Positions 15,018 to 23,476 are shown, numbered from the stretch's first letter. The stretch: DNA of 26,290 nucleotides from DASSUC01 sp035649895 (GCA_035649895.1 DASRIS010000072.1:1-26290), one strand, 5' to 3'. Made by a program: numbers and translations. The notes: generated by a model from the letters alone, not told the origin.

Positions 15018-17693
15018 GTGTCATCGACCGCGCTTGTCCACCATCCGCCTGCGCGCCGGCGCCGGGTGGTCCAGATCCTGCTGATGGTCACCACGCTGGT
15101 ATGCAGCATGGGCCTGCTGGGAGTCCCGGCGGCCAGCGCCGCCACGGTCGGCTCCACCGAGCTGACCACCGGCTGGGCGCTTCGATCGGCCAGCACCGTC
15201 ACCGACACCGGTGCGACCATCTCCCAGGTCGGCTACGGCACGGCCGGCTGGAGCCCGATCGCGCTGCCGTCGACCGTGCTGGCCGGGCTGGTGGCCAACA
15301 ACGTCTACCAGAACATCTACTTCGGCCGGAACCTGCAGTCGGTGCCCGACCTGACCGGTCAGAACTGGTGGTTCCGCGGTGAGCTCACCGCCGCAGCAGC
15401 AGCGCCGGACCAGGCGTACTGGCTGCGGTTCAAGGGGATCAGCTACCGCGCGCAGATCTGGCTCAACGGCACGCAGCTCGACGCCAACGCCGTCGGCACG
15501 CTGGTCGCCCATGAGTACAACGTCACCAGCCTGATCCGGCCGGGCGCGCTCAACGCCCTGGCGATTCTGGTGACGCCGCCCGCCCACGGCTGTAACGACC
15601 TCTCGTTCTGCACCGTGGACTGGAATCCCGAGGCGCCGGACATGGGCGCCGGCATCTGGGCCAAGTCCCACCTGGAGACGACCGGTCCGGTCGCGCTGCG
15701 CGACCCGTACGTCAAGACGACCCTGCCACTGCCGGCGACGAACGCGGCCGACCTGACCGTCTACGTCGATGCGGTCAACGCGACCAACGCCCCGGTCAGC
15801 ACCACGGTCAGCGGTACGGTCACCAAGGCGGGCCAGCCGAGCATCGCGGTCAGCCAGACCGTCACGCTGGCCGCCAACGAACGCCGTGAGGTCGTCTTCG
15901 ACCCGGTGGCATACCCGCAGCTGCATGTCACCAACCCGGTCCTGTGGTGGCCCTACCAGTATGGCAGCCCCGAGCTGTACCAGCTGTCCACCTCCGCGAC
16001 CGTGGCCGGTGCCACGTCGGACACCAAGTCCATCGACTTCGGCGTCCGCCAGTTCACCGACTACCGCACCGTGGTCAACGGCACCTCGTTCGTTGGCTAT
16101 AAGGTCAACGGGCAGAACATCTTCTTCCGCGGCGGCGGCTACAACTGGGACATGCTGCAGCGCTGGAACACGAAGATCAACTCCACCCACATCCAGTACG
16201 TGAAGAGCATGGGCCTCAACACGATCCGGCTGGAAGGCTTGCTGGGCAACGAGGAGCTCTACGACCTGGCCGACCGCGCCGGCATCATGGTCATGCCCGG
16301 CTTCGTCTGCTGCAGCGTGTGGGAGAACGACAGCGGCTGGTCGGCCGAGCAGGAGCAGGTGGCCAACGCGTCCCTGGAGAGCCAGATGCGGGCGCTGCGC
16401 GCCCACGCCAGCCCGTTCATGTGGAACTACGGCAGCGACCAGCCACCGACCGCGGCGCACCTGACCGCGTACAAGAACACCGCCGCCAGGCTGCACTGGC
16501 AGAACCCGACCCTGGACAACGTGGCGACCTGGTCCAACGCCAACGCCGGCATGAAGATGGACGGGCCGTACAAGTGGGAGCCACCGGTGCTGTGGTGGGA
16601 CACCACCCGGTCGGGCAGCGCGTTCGGCACCAACGCCGAGGAGGGCACCGAGGCGCCGCCACCGCTGGAGAGCCTGCAGAAGTTCATTCCCGCCGCGGAG
16701 CTGTGGCCGATCGGCACCACCTGGAACTACCACGCGGGCAAGCCACGCAGCGTCTTCGACAACATCAGCGTGTTCACCGGTGGGGTGAACAACCGCTACG
16801 GCACCGCCACCGACGCGGCGGACTACTCGCGCAAGTCCGAGCTGCAGAACTACGAGAACACCAGGGCGTTCTTTGAGGCCTGGAACTCGCACGAGTACAC
16901 CCAGTCGTTCGGCGTCATCTTCTGGATGCTCAACAGCGCCTGGCCGTCGGTGCACTGGAACCTGTATGACTACTACTTCAAGCCCGGCGGCGGCTACTTC
17001 GGCACCAAGAAGGCCAACGAGCCGGTGCACATCGCCTACGACTACCACACCAGGAAGGTGCACGCGGTCAACTCCACTCTGGCTGGGCGCAGTGGGCTGA
17101 CCGCGACCGCCACGGTGTACAACATCCCGAACCTGACCTCGGCGTACACGACGACGGTGCCGGTGAACGCGGTGGCAAACGCCTCCACCGAGGTGCTCAC
17201 GCTGCCCGCGCTGACCGGCCTGTCGCCGACCTACTTCATCCGCCTCCAGCTCAGGGACGGCACCGGCGCCCTGGTCAGCAACAACCTGTACTGGTACTCG
17301 ACCCAGCCCGACGTGCTGGCCAGCAAGAAGAACTGGTACATGACGGCGGTCAAGACCTACGCCAACCTCACCGGTCTCAACAGCCTCGCCCAGAACCCGA
17401 ACCTGAGCGCCACCGTCTCCCGCACTGCGGTGGGCGGTCAGGAGACCGTGCAGATCATCCTGACCAACGCCCACGCGACGAACCTCGCGTTCTTCGTCCG
17501 GCCCGAGGTCACCGCCGGCAACGGGGGTAACGAGGTGCTGCCGGTGGACTACACCGACAACTACGTCTCGCTCTGGCCGGGTGAGTCGACCACCGTCACC
17601 GCCACGTACCAGACCAGCGACCTCGGTGGGCAGGCGCCTTACCTGCGGGTACGGGGCTACAACGTACCGACCACGTCCATCCCGGTGCCGTAG
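15018..17693 (+). CDS. Secreted GH2 exo-beta-D-glucosaminidase-like enzyme (CsxA type)
   Basis: It probably cleaves GlcN from the non-reducing end of chitosan oligomers, complementing the GH20 enzyme. The 891 residues begin with a signal peptide (ARRRR, hydrophobic core, cleavage near ASAA at about 41). A sugar-binding jelly roll (WWFRGEL, YRAQIWLNGTQL), an Ig-like domain, the catalytic barrel (FFRGGGYNWDM, LNTIRLEG) and C-terminal Ig-like domains follow. The acid/base position is an aspartate in NYGSDQPP (D474) where most GH2 enzymes have NE, a trait of exo-glucosaminidases. The nucleophile is probably the glutamate in NAEEG (E541; E542 adjacent). An endo-beta-mannosidase-type GH2 is the main alternative. 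It follows GH20 by 60 bases and precedes the binding-protein gene by 21, so it is probably co-transcribed with both. Confidence 0.9.
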   Translation: MSSTALVHHPPARRRRVVQILLMVTTLVCSMGLLGVPAASAATVGSTELTTGWALRSASTVTDTGATISQVGYGTAGWSPIALPSTVLAGLVANNVYQNIYFGRNLQSVPDLTGQNWWFRGELTAAAAAPDQAYWLRFKGISYRAQIWLNGTQLDANAVGTLVAHEYNVTSLIRPGALNALAILVTPPAHGCNDLSFCTVDWNPEAPDMGAGIWAKSHLETTGPVALRDPYVKTTLPLPATNAADLTVYVDAVNATNAPVSTTVSGTVTKAGQPSIAVSQTVTLAANERREVVFDPVAYPQLHVTNPVLWWPYQYGSPELYQLSTSATVAGATSDTKSIDFGVRQFTDYRTVVNGTSFVGYKVNGQNIFFRGGGYNWDMLQRWNTKINSTHIQYVKSMGLNTIRLEGLLGNEELYDLADRAGIMVMPGFVCCSVWENDSGWSAEQEQVANASLESQMRALRAHASPFMWNYGSDQPPTAAHLTAYKNTAARLHWQNPTLDNVATWSNANAGMKMDGPYKWEPPVLWWDTTRSGSAFGTNAEEGTEAPPPLESLQKFIPAAELWPIGTTWNYHAGKPRSVFDNISVFTGGVNNRYGTATDAADYSRKSELQNYENTRAFFEAWNSHEYTQSFGVIFWMLNSAWPSVHWNLYDYYFKPGGGYFGTKKANEPVHIAYDYHTRKVHAVNSTLAGRSGLTATATVYNIPNLTSAYTTTVPVNAVANASTEVLTLPALTGLSPTYFIRLQLRDGTGALVSNNLYWYSTQPDVLASKKNWYMTAVKTYANLTGLNSLAQNPNLSATVSRTAVGGQETVQIILTNAHATNLAFFVRPEVTAGNGGNEVLPVDYTDNYVSLWPGESTTVTATYQTSDLGGQAPYLRVRGYNVPTTSIPVP

Positions 17694-17714
17694 CGTCGAA
17701 CAGGAGCGCTGCTG

Positions 17715-19037
17715 ATGTTCCGTAGCAAAGCCACAACGGCGCTCGCCCTGGCGGCCGTCGCGCTGGCCGCCGCCACGGCGTGCACGCCGAGCTCGCCGGA
17801 CAAGCCCGTCGCCCCTTCCGCCGTCGAGCCTTCCGGGTCGGTGGAGCTCTGGCACTTCTTCACCGACCGCGAGGAAAAGGCCATCGAGACGGTCATCGCC
17901 GACTTCAAGGCCAAGTACCCGAAGGTCGACGTGGTCGTGAAGGGTGGCCAGGACGACACGAAGATGCTGCAGGCCATCGGGGCCGGGCAGGGGCCGGACG
18001 TGGGTCTGTCCTACTCGACCGACGTCGCTGGGCAGCTGTGCAACAGTGGTGCCTGGATAGACCTGAAGCCCTACGTCGACCGGGACAAGGTCGACGTAGG
18101 CAGGTACCCCGAGACGGTGCGCAGCTACACCCAGTTCAAGGGGAAGCGTTGCGCGATGCCGTTCCTGGCCGACGCGTACGGCCTCTACTACAACAAGGCT
18201 TTCTTCGGCGAAGCCGGTGTCACCGCTCCGCCGAAAACGCTCAGCGAGCTGTCCGACCTGGCCAAGAGGCTCACCAAGCGCAAGCCGGACGGCACCATCG
18301 AAAGGGCCGGCTTCCTGCCACTGGCCGGTTTCTACGAGAACTCACCGTCGCACATGTACCCGATGGTGGGCGCGAGATGGCTCAAGGACGACAACACCAG
18401 CGCGGTCGGCTCCGACCCCGCCTGGCAGGAGCTGCTGCGGTGGCAGAAGGAGCTGGTCGACTGGTTCGGCTACGACAAGCTGGAGAAGTTCCGCGCCAGC
18501 CTCGGCGACGAGTGGTCGGCCGACAACGCGTTCCACAAAGGTCAGGTCGCGATGATGATCGATGGCGAGTTCCGCATCGCCTTCCTGCGCGACCAGGCCA
18601 AGGACGTGCAGTTCGGCACCGCGCCGGTACCGGTCACCAGGGCCGAACGGTACGGTGCTGGGTACGTGACCGGCAACATCCTGGGTGTCTCGAAGACCGC
18701 CAAGAACCCGGAGGCGGCCTGGGCCCTGGTCCGCTACCTGTCCACCGACACCGCAGCGATCGTCAAGCTGGCTAACCTCATCAAGAACATACCGACCACG
18801 ACCGAGGCGCTGGCCAGCCCCGGCGACCTCGCCAACGACGCGGAGTTCAAGGTCTTCATCGACATCTTCAACAACCCGCACAGCGTCCACATGCCATCCA
18901 CCGCGATCGGACCCGCTCTCGAAGAGACCATGAGCGACTTCATGGTGAAGTGGCAGTCGGGCTCGGCGAAGGACCTCGAAGCCGGCCTCAGGCAGGTGGA
19001 CGAGAACATCGACAAGCAGCTCAAGCTCGCCAGTTAG
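17715..19037 (+). CDS. Family-1 extracellular solute-binding lipoprotein (oligosaccharide ABC importer)
   Basis: This is the oligosaccharide receptor for the two permeases that follow. The signal (MFRSKATTALALAAVALAAATAC) ends at a probable lipidated Cys23, and the mature part is a maltose-binding-protein-like fold: VELWHFFTDREEKAIETVI, GQGPDVGLSYSTD, YGLYYNKAFF, GQVAMMIDGEF and AAWALVRYLS. At 440 residues it is normal for the family. AGGAG precedes the ATG by about eight bases. No ATPase is encoded beside it, as is common in actinobacteria, where a shared MsiK-type ATPase serves several importers; that is inference. Given the GH20/GH2 genes upstream and the GH4/kinase genes downstream, chitobiose- or chitosan-derived oligosaccharides are the likeliest ligands. 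Confidence 0.93.
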   Translation: MFRSKATTALALAAVALAAATACTPSSPDKPVAPSAVEPSGSVELWHFFTDREEKAIETVIADFKAKYPKVDVVVKGGQDDTKMLQAIGAGQGPDVGLSYSTDVAGQLCNSGAWIDLKPYVDRDKVDVGRYPETVRSYTQFKGKRCAMPFLADAYGLYYNKAFFGEAGVTAPPKTLSELSDLAKRLTKRKPDGTIERAGFLPLAGFYENSPSHMYPMVGARWLKDDNTSAVGSDPAWQELLRWQKELVDWFGYDKLEKFRASLGDEWSADNAFHKGQVAMMIDGEFRIAFLRDQAKDVQFGTAPVPVTRAERYGAGYVTGNILGVSKTAKNPEAAWALVRYLSTDTAAIVKLANLIKNIPTTTEALASPGDLANDAEFKVFIDIFNNPHSVHMPSTAIGPALEETMSDFMVKWQSGSAKDLEAGLRQVDENIDKQLKLAS

Positions 19038-19049
19038 GCACACCTTTCG

Positions 19050-20042
19050 ATGGCCGTCAGCACCGTGCGCGCGCCGGGCAGGCTGCCCGGCGCGCCGCCG
19101 GCCCGTCGTACCATGCCCCGCCGCGTGCGGTTGCGCCGGAACCTGACCGTACTCAGCTTCATCGCGCCCGCGCTGGTCGGCCTGGCGCTCTTCCTGGGGT
19201 ATCCGCTGCTGGCCAGCGTGTACTTCTCGTTCACCAAGTTCGACCTCGTCAACCCGCCGGAGTGGGTCGGGCTGCGCAACTGGGCCTTCCTGCGCGACGA
19301 CCCGAACGTGCGTACGGCCGCAGCCAACACGCTGTGGCTGGTGGTGGTGATGGTGCCCGCGCGGATGCTCGGCGCCATGTGCACCGGCCTGTTGCTGGCC
19401 CGCTTCCGCAGCGGCGCGGGTATCTACCGGACACTGTTCTACCTGCCCGCCCTCGCCCCACCGGTCGCCGCGACCCTGGCCTTCGTCTTCATGTTCAAGC
19501 CCGGCACCGGGCCCGTGAACACAATGCTGGCCACGGTGGGCATCGAGGGTCCACTGTGGTTCAACTCGCCGGAGTGGGCCAAGCCGTCGCTGGTCCTGCT
19601 CGCCCTGTGGGGAGTCGGCGACCTCATGATCATTTTTCTGGCCGCGCTGCTGGATGTGCCCAAGCAGCTCTACGAGGCCGCCGCGCTCGACGGCGCAAAC
19701 GCCTGGCAGCAGTTCCGCGCGGTCACCCTGCCGGCGATCTCCCCGGTGCTGCTCTTCGCCGCGGTGACCGGGGTGATCCAGACGCTGCAGTACTTCACGC
19801 AGGCCGCAGTCGCCGCGAGCGTCGCATCGGGTCAGGCGACCACCGGCGGCGGGATCTCGTCCACCTTCGGCTACCCGGAGAAGTCCACGTTCACCTACCC
19901 GTTGTGGCTCTACGTGGCCGGCTTCCGGTACGGAGCGCTCGGCTACGCGAATGTCCTGGCCGTCGTGCTGTTCCTCGTTGCGATCGCGGTGACCGCGATC
20001 CTGCTGCGGCGGTTCCGTGCCTTCCTCGGGAGCGACCAGTGA
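19050..20042 (+). CDS. MalF-type sugar ABC permease
   Basis: This is one of the two membrane subunits of the oligosaccharide importer. The 330-residue protein has a basic N-terminus (PARRTMPRRVRLRRN), then six or so membrane segments: LSFIAPALVGLALFLGYPLL, TLWLVVVMVPARMLGAMCTG, PALAPPVAATLAFVFMF and further ones. The EAA loop YEAAALDGANAWQQFRAVTLP contacts the ATPase. The insert after TLQYFTQAAVAAS and the STFGYPEKSTFTYP segment are typical of this permease group. The ATG at 19050 has only a poor Shine-Dalgarno (TTAGGC) 12 bases after the previous stop, so translation may be coupled, or the true start may be the in-frame ATG at 19113. Confidence 0.93.
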   Translation: MAVSTVRAPGRLPGAPPARRTMPRRVRLRRNLTVLSFIAPALVGLALFLGYPLLASVYFSFTKFDLVNPPEWVGLRNWAFLRDDPNVRTAAANTLWLVVVMVPARMLGAMCTGLLLARFRSGAGIYRTLFYLPALAPPVAATLAFVFMFKPGTGPVNTMLATVGIEGPLWFNSPEWAKPSLVLLALWGVGDLMIIFLAALLDVPKQLYEAAALDGANAWQQFRAVTLPAISPVLLFAAVTGVIQTLQYFTQAAVAASVASGQATTGGGISSTFGYPEKSTFTYPLWLYVAGFRYGALGYANVLAVVLFLVAIAVTAILLRRFRAFLGSDQ

Positions 20043-20938
20043 CGGCGCTGGCTCGTGCACCAGGACGCGAGGTGCTGACCGCACCGCCCCCCCGGCCCCG
20101 GCGGTGGACGACGAACCGTGCCGCCATGCTGCTCTTCGTGGCGCGGCACAGCGTCGCCATCGCGCTGTCGCTGATGTTCCTGACTCCGGTGTTCTTCCTG
20201 GTGCTCACCTCGTTCATGACCGCGAACCAGTCGTTGACGTCGAACCTCTGGCCCACGAGTTGGCACCCGGAGAACTATGTGGAGGTCTTCGCGCGCACGC
20301 CGCTGCCGAGGTACCTGCTGAACACGACCGTCTACGCGGTGCTGGCCACCCTGTTCATGCTGCTGGCCAGCGTGCCTGCCGCGTACGCGCTGGCCAAGCT
20401 GCGTTGGCACGGGCGAAGCCTGACGCTCGTGGCCATCGTCTGCATGATGATGCTGCCGCCGCAGGTCACCACCGTCCCGCTTTATCTCATGTGGGCCGAC
20501 TGGGGCCTCACCGGCTCACTGTGGCCGCTGATCCTGCCGATGCTGCTCGGCGACGCGTTCTCCATCTTCCTGCTGCGGCAGTTCCTGGTGACCATCCCCG
20601 ACGAGTACCTCGACGCGGCCAGGGTGGACGGCTGCGGCGAGTGGGGCACCCTGGTGCGGGTGGTGCTGCCGATGGCCAGGCCCGGCGTGGCCGCCGCCGC
20701 CATGTTCCAGTTCTTCTACGCCTGGAACGACTACTACGGGCCGCTGCTGTACACCAGCGAGAACGAGTCCGCCTGGACCCTGTCGCTGGGGTTGGCGTCG
20801 TTCCGGTCACTGCACGCCGTGCAGTGGAACCTGCTCACCGCGGCGACGCTGTTGACGATGCTGCCCGTCGTGCTCGTCTTCTTCTTCGCGCAGAAGGCAT
20901 TCGTGCAGGGCGTGACGCTCACGGGGGTCAAGGGATGA
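20039..20938 (+). CDS. MalG-type sugar ABC permease
   Basis: This is the second membrane subunit, pairing with the preceding permease. The GTG at 20039 overlaps the preceding stop (GTGA), with GGGAG about six bases before, giving 299 residues. Membrane segments include HSVAIALSLMFLTPVFFLVL, TVYAVLATLFMLLASVPAAY and a C-terminal MLPVVLVFFFAQKAF. The EAA loop is EYLDAARVDGCGEWGTLVRV, followed by LPMARPG. The C-terminus AFVQGVTLTGVKG is diagnostic for MalG-like permeases. The stop overlaps the GH4 start (ATGA), tying uptake to the next metabolic step. Confidence 0.94.
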   Translation: MTALARAPGREVLTAPPPRPRRWTTNRAAMLLFVARHSVAIALSLMFLTPVFFLVLTSFMTANQSLTSNLWPTSWHPENYVEVFARTPLPRYLLNTTVYAVLATLFMLLASVPAAYALAKLRWHGRSLTLVAIVCMMMLPPQVTTVPLYLMWADWGLTGSLWPLILPMLLGDAFSIFLLRQFLVTIPDEYLDAARVDGCGEWGTLVRVVLPMARPGVAAAAMFQFFYAWNDYYGPLLYTSENESAWTLSLGLASFRSLHAVQWNLLTAATLLTMLPVVLVFFFAQKAFVQGVTLTGVKG

Positions 20939-22200
20939 AGGTCACCGTAGTGGGCGGGGGGTCCACGTACACGCCGGAGCTGGCGGACGGGTTCGCCCGG
21001 CTGTTTCCTGCGGCCGACCTGTGCCTGGTGGATCCGGCCGCGGAGCGGCTGTCCGTGGTCGGCCCGTTCGCTGCGCGGATCTTCGACCGGTACGGCGCCG
21101 CCGGGCGGGTCTCGTGGACCGGCGACCTGGACGCCGGGCTCGCCGACGCGTCCGTGGTGATCCTGCAGCTGCGCGTCGGCGGGCAGGCCGCCCGGATCAG
21201 CGACGAGACGTTTCCACTGGAGTTCGGCTGTGTGGGCCAGGAGACCACCGGCGCGGGCGGGCTGGCCAAGGCCTTGCGGACGGTGCCGGTGGTGCTGGAC
21301 ATCGCCGAGCGGGCCGCCCGGCTGGCCGCACCGGACGCCTGGCTCATCGACTTCACCAACCCGGTCGGCATCGTCACCCGTGCGCTGCTGGACGCCGGTC
21401 ACCGCGCGGTCGGCCTGTGCAACGTGGCCATCGGCTTCCAACGCCGCTTTGCCGCGATGCTCGGCGTAAAGCCATCCTCGGTGGTGCTCGACCATGTCGG
21501 GCTCAACCACCTGACGTGGGAGCGCGCCGCCTACGTCGACGGGGTGGACCGACTGCCGGAGCTGCTGGGCTCCCGGCTGGACGAGCTTGCGGCCGATGTC
21601 CAACTGCCGGCCGTGGTGCTTGCCACGCTGGGCAGCGTGCCCTCGTACTACCTGCGCTTCTTCTACTGTCACGACGCGGTGGTGCGTGCGGCCCAGCGCG
21701 AGCCCACCCGCGGCGAGCAGGTGGCCCGCATCGAGGCGGAGCTGCTGCGCATGTACGCCGATCCGGCGCTGACCAGCAAGCCGGCGCTGCTGGCCCAGCG
21801 CGGCGGGGCCTACTACTCGGAGGCGGCGGTCGGACTGATCGCCTCGCTGCTGCCCGGTGCCGGCCGGGCCGGCCCTATCTCATCACACGTGGTCAATGTC
21901 CGGAACGCCGGCACGCTGCCGTTCCTACCCGACGCCGCGGTCATCGAGCTGACCTGCGACGTGGCCGCCGACGGGCCCAGTGCGCGGCCGGTGGCGCCGG
22001 TCGGTCCGGCGCTGTCCGGCCTCATCGCCGCGGTCAGCCGGTACGAGGAGCTGGCCGTCGACGCCGCGGTCCACGGTGGACCGTCGCGGGTGTACACGGC
22101 GCTGCTTGCGCACCCGCTGGTAGGTCAGCACGAGCTGGCCGACGCGCTGACCGACAAGCTGCTCGCGGCGAACGCCCAGCACCTGGCGTGGGCCCGATGA
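20935..22200 (+). CDS. GH4 6-phospho-beta-glycosidase-like enzyme (NAD and metal dependent)
   Basis: This is a cytoplasmic GH4 enzyme; the family cleaves glycosides by a redox elimination/addition mechanism using NAD and a divalent metal. Of 421 residues, the NAD-binding N-terminus is VTVVGGGSTYTPELADGF, and FTNPVGIVTRA leads into the family tetrad, here CNVA (C162). H192 in LNHLTW is the second metal ligand, and Y293/Y294 in AYYSEAAV is the expected general-base region. CNVP marks 6-phospho-beta-glucosidases, CDMP 6-phospho-alpha-glucosidases and CHxV alpha-galactosidases/glucosidases, so CNVA is nearest the first with a Pro to Ala change. ATGA overlaps at both ends couple it to the permease and to the sugar kinase. 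The substrate is probably a phosphorylated GlcN/GlcNAc disaccharide (inference). Confidence 0.9.
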   Translation: MKVTVVGGGSTYTPELADGFARLFPAADLCLVDPAAERLSVVGPFAARIFDRYGAAGRVSWTGDLDAGLADASVVILQLRVGGQAARISDETFPLEFGCVGQETTGAGGLAKALRTVPVVLDIAERAARLAAPDAWLIDFTNPVGIVTRALLDAGHRAVGLCNVAIGFQRRFAAMLGVKPSSVVLDHVGLNHLTWERAAYVDGVDRLPELLGSRLDELAADVQLPAVVLATLGSVPSYYLRFFYCHDAVVRAAQREPTRGEQVARIEAELLRMYADPALTSKPALLAQRGGAYYSEAAVGLIASLLPGAGRAGPISSHVVNVRNAGTLPFLPDAAVIELTCDVAADGPSARPVAPVGPALSGLIAAVSRYEELAVDAAVHGGPSRVYTALLAHPLVGQHELADALTDKLLAANAQHLAWAR

Positions 22201-23171
22201 GCCGGTTGTACATTGCGGTCGATGGCGGAAACTCCAAGACCGACGTGGTCATCGGCTCATCCACGGGAGCGGTGCTCGGCACGGCCAGCGGACCGGGATC
22301 CTCACCGCATGTCCTCGGCGTACCGGGGACGGTCACGCTGCTCGACTCGCTGGTGCGCACCGCCCGCGCCGCGGCGGGCCTGCCGCTCCCGGTGGTACTG
22401 GACCGAGCCGACGTGTACCTGGCCGGAGCCGACCTGCCGACCGAGATCGAGGTGCTGAACAAGGCGGTCGGCGGGGCCGGCTGGGCCCGCGAGCACCGGG
22501 TGGACAACGACACCTTCGCACTGCTGCGGGCGGGCACTGACGTGCCGGACGCGGTGGCCGTGGTGTGCGGCGCGGGGATAAACTGCGCGGGTCGGACCGC
22601 GGGCGGACATTCCGCCCGGTTCCCGTCGCTGGGGCAGATCTCCGGTGACTGGGGGGGTGGGCACCACCTGGCCGAGCTGACGCTGTACTACGCGGCGCGT
22701 GGCGAGGACGGGCGGGACTCGGCCACGTCGTTGTCCGCGCGGGTCGCCGCCACGCTCGGCCGGGCGACCGTGGCAGAGGTCAGCGCCGATCTGCATCTCG
22801 GCGGTATCCCAGCGGGCCGGGTCTACGAGCTCGCCCCGCTGCTGTTCGCCGCGGCGGACGAGGGTGACCCGGTAGCCAAACGGGTGGTCGCCCGGCAAGC
22901 CACCGAGATCGTCAGCCTGGTCCGGGTGGTCGCCGGCCGGCTCGGTCTGCTCGACGCCGACTACGCCGTGGTGTTCGGCGGCGGCGTGCTCACCGCCCGG
23001 CATGCCCTGCTCAATGACGCGGCCGCGGCCGGTATCCGGGCGCACTCCCCTCGAGCCACGGTCTCGGTCCTCGAGCACCGCCCGATCACCGGCGCGGCCC
23101 TGCTCGCCCTCGACGCCTTAGGCGCCGACGCGACCGCCGACGCCCACCTGCGGGCGGCCCTGGCAACCTGA
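22197..23171 (+). CDS. BadF/BadG-type sugar kinase (N-acetylglucosamine kinase-like)
   Basis: This 324-residue ASKHA-fold ATPase of the BadF/BadG/BcrA/BcrD family, whose sugar-active members phosphorylate GlcNAc or GlcN with ATP, is probably cytoplasmic. Visible motifs in order are phosphate-1 VDGGNSKTDVVIG (residues 8-20), LAGADLPTE, phosphate-2 VVCGAGINCAGR, SLGQISGDWGGGHHL, and the adenosine motif VVFGGGVLTARH. The short single-domain form and GDWGGG match GlcNAc kinases rather than benzoyl-CoA reductase activators, which carry iron-sulfur cysteines; none are seen here. ATGA overlap with the GH4 gene implies joint translation. Either it phosphorylates monosaccharides released by GH4, or it phosphorylates the imported disaccharide first and supplies GH4 with substrate. 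It is the last gene of the operon. Confidence 0.9.
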   Translation: MSRLYIAVDGGNSKTDVVIGSSTGAVLGTASGPGSSPHVLGVPGTVTLLDSLVRTARAAAGLPLPVVLDRADVYLAGADLPTEIEVLNKAVGGAGWAREHRVDNDTFALLRAGTDVPDAVAVVCGAGINCAGRTAGGHSARFPSLGQISGDWGGGHHLAELTLYYAARGEDGRDSATSLSARVAATLGRATVAEVSADLHLGGIPAGRVYELAPLLFAAADEGDPVAKRVVARQATEIVSLVRVVAGRLGLLDADYAVVFGGGVLTARHALLNDAAAAGIRAHSPRATVSVLEHRPITGAALLALDALGADATADAHLRAALAT

Positions 23172-23220
23172 CGGCGCGCTTCCCCTGACAGCCGCTCGCC
23201 CGCGGTCTGGTCGGGCAGCG

Positions 23221-23409
23221 CGCCGTACGGTCGACTCCGGCCCCCGCTGGCCGGACGGCGGCACGATCTTCATGACCTGCCAGCGGACCGGCGAGACGGT
23301 CACCGGCACGTACGGCACCTCGAGCTGGTGGGACAAGGTCGGCGCCGGGTACGTCGCCGACGCGTACATCTACACCGGCAGCGACGGCCGGGTCGCGCCG
23401 CTCTGCTGA
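23221..23409 (+). pseudogene. Relic of a secreted SH3-like domain protein (C-terminal fragment)
   Basis: One frame reads TVDSGPRWPDGG, MTCQRTGETVTGTYGTSSWW, then DKVGAGYVADAYIYTGSDGR and VAPLC before TGA at 23407. The pattern CQ..G..V.G.YGTS..WD......YV.DAY..TGSDG.VAP.C is the typical end of an SH3-like domain found at the C-terminus of actinobacterial wall hydrolases and small secreted proteins. No ATG, GTG or TTG start, ribosome site or signal peptide precedes the conserved part. The upstream half of the domain (the LNVRSGPS region) is degraded to TVDSGP. The only in-frame ATG (23272) falls inside the domain. It is interpreted as the decayed remnant of a larger gene lost between the kinase and the terminator. 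Confidence 0.65.
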
Positions 23410-23434
23410 CCGCGCCAGGCCACGACGTCACCAC

Positions 23435-23476
23435 CTTCCCCCGCCCGGTGAACCACCTCCCCCCGGGCGGGGGAAG
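23435..23476. terminator. Strong hairpin terminator, probably bidirectional
   Basis: CTTCCCCCGCCCGG (23435-23448) and CCGGGCGGGGGAAG (23463-23476) form a perfect 14-bp stem with a 14-base loop, followed by CTTTCCC. It lies between the plus-strand sugar operon and the minus-strand genes that end at 23565, so it can end transcripts from both sides. Confidence 0.85.

Noticed and set aside
15021..17855. A 944-codon open frame antisense to the GH2 gene
   Set aside because: It translates to low-complexity Arg/Gly/Val text with no domains, and is a codon-bias shadow of an unmistakable GH2 enzyme.
18342..20084. A 580-codon minus-strand frame under the binding protein and permease
   Set aside because: His/Gln/Arg-rich shadow of two well-supported transporter genes.
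10247..23171. DasR-type operators (ACTGGTCTAGACCAGT-like) controlling the chitin-type genes
   Set aside because: No such site was seen in the intergenic regions; the ROK protein is the better candidate regulator.
8624..23476. Genomic island inserted at tRNA-Phe
   Set aside because: No integrase and no second copy of the tRNA 3' end was found by eye; composition matches the flanks.
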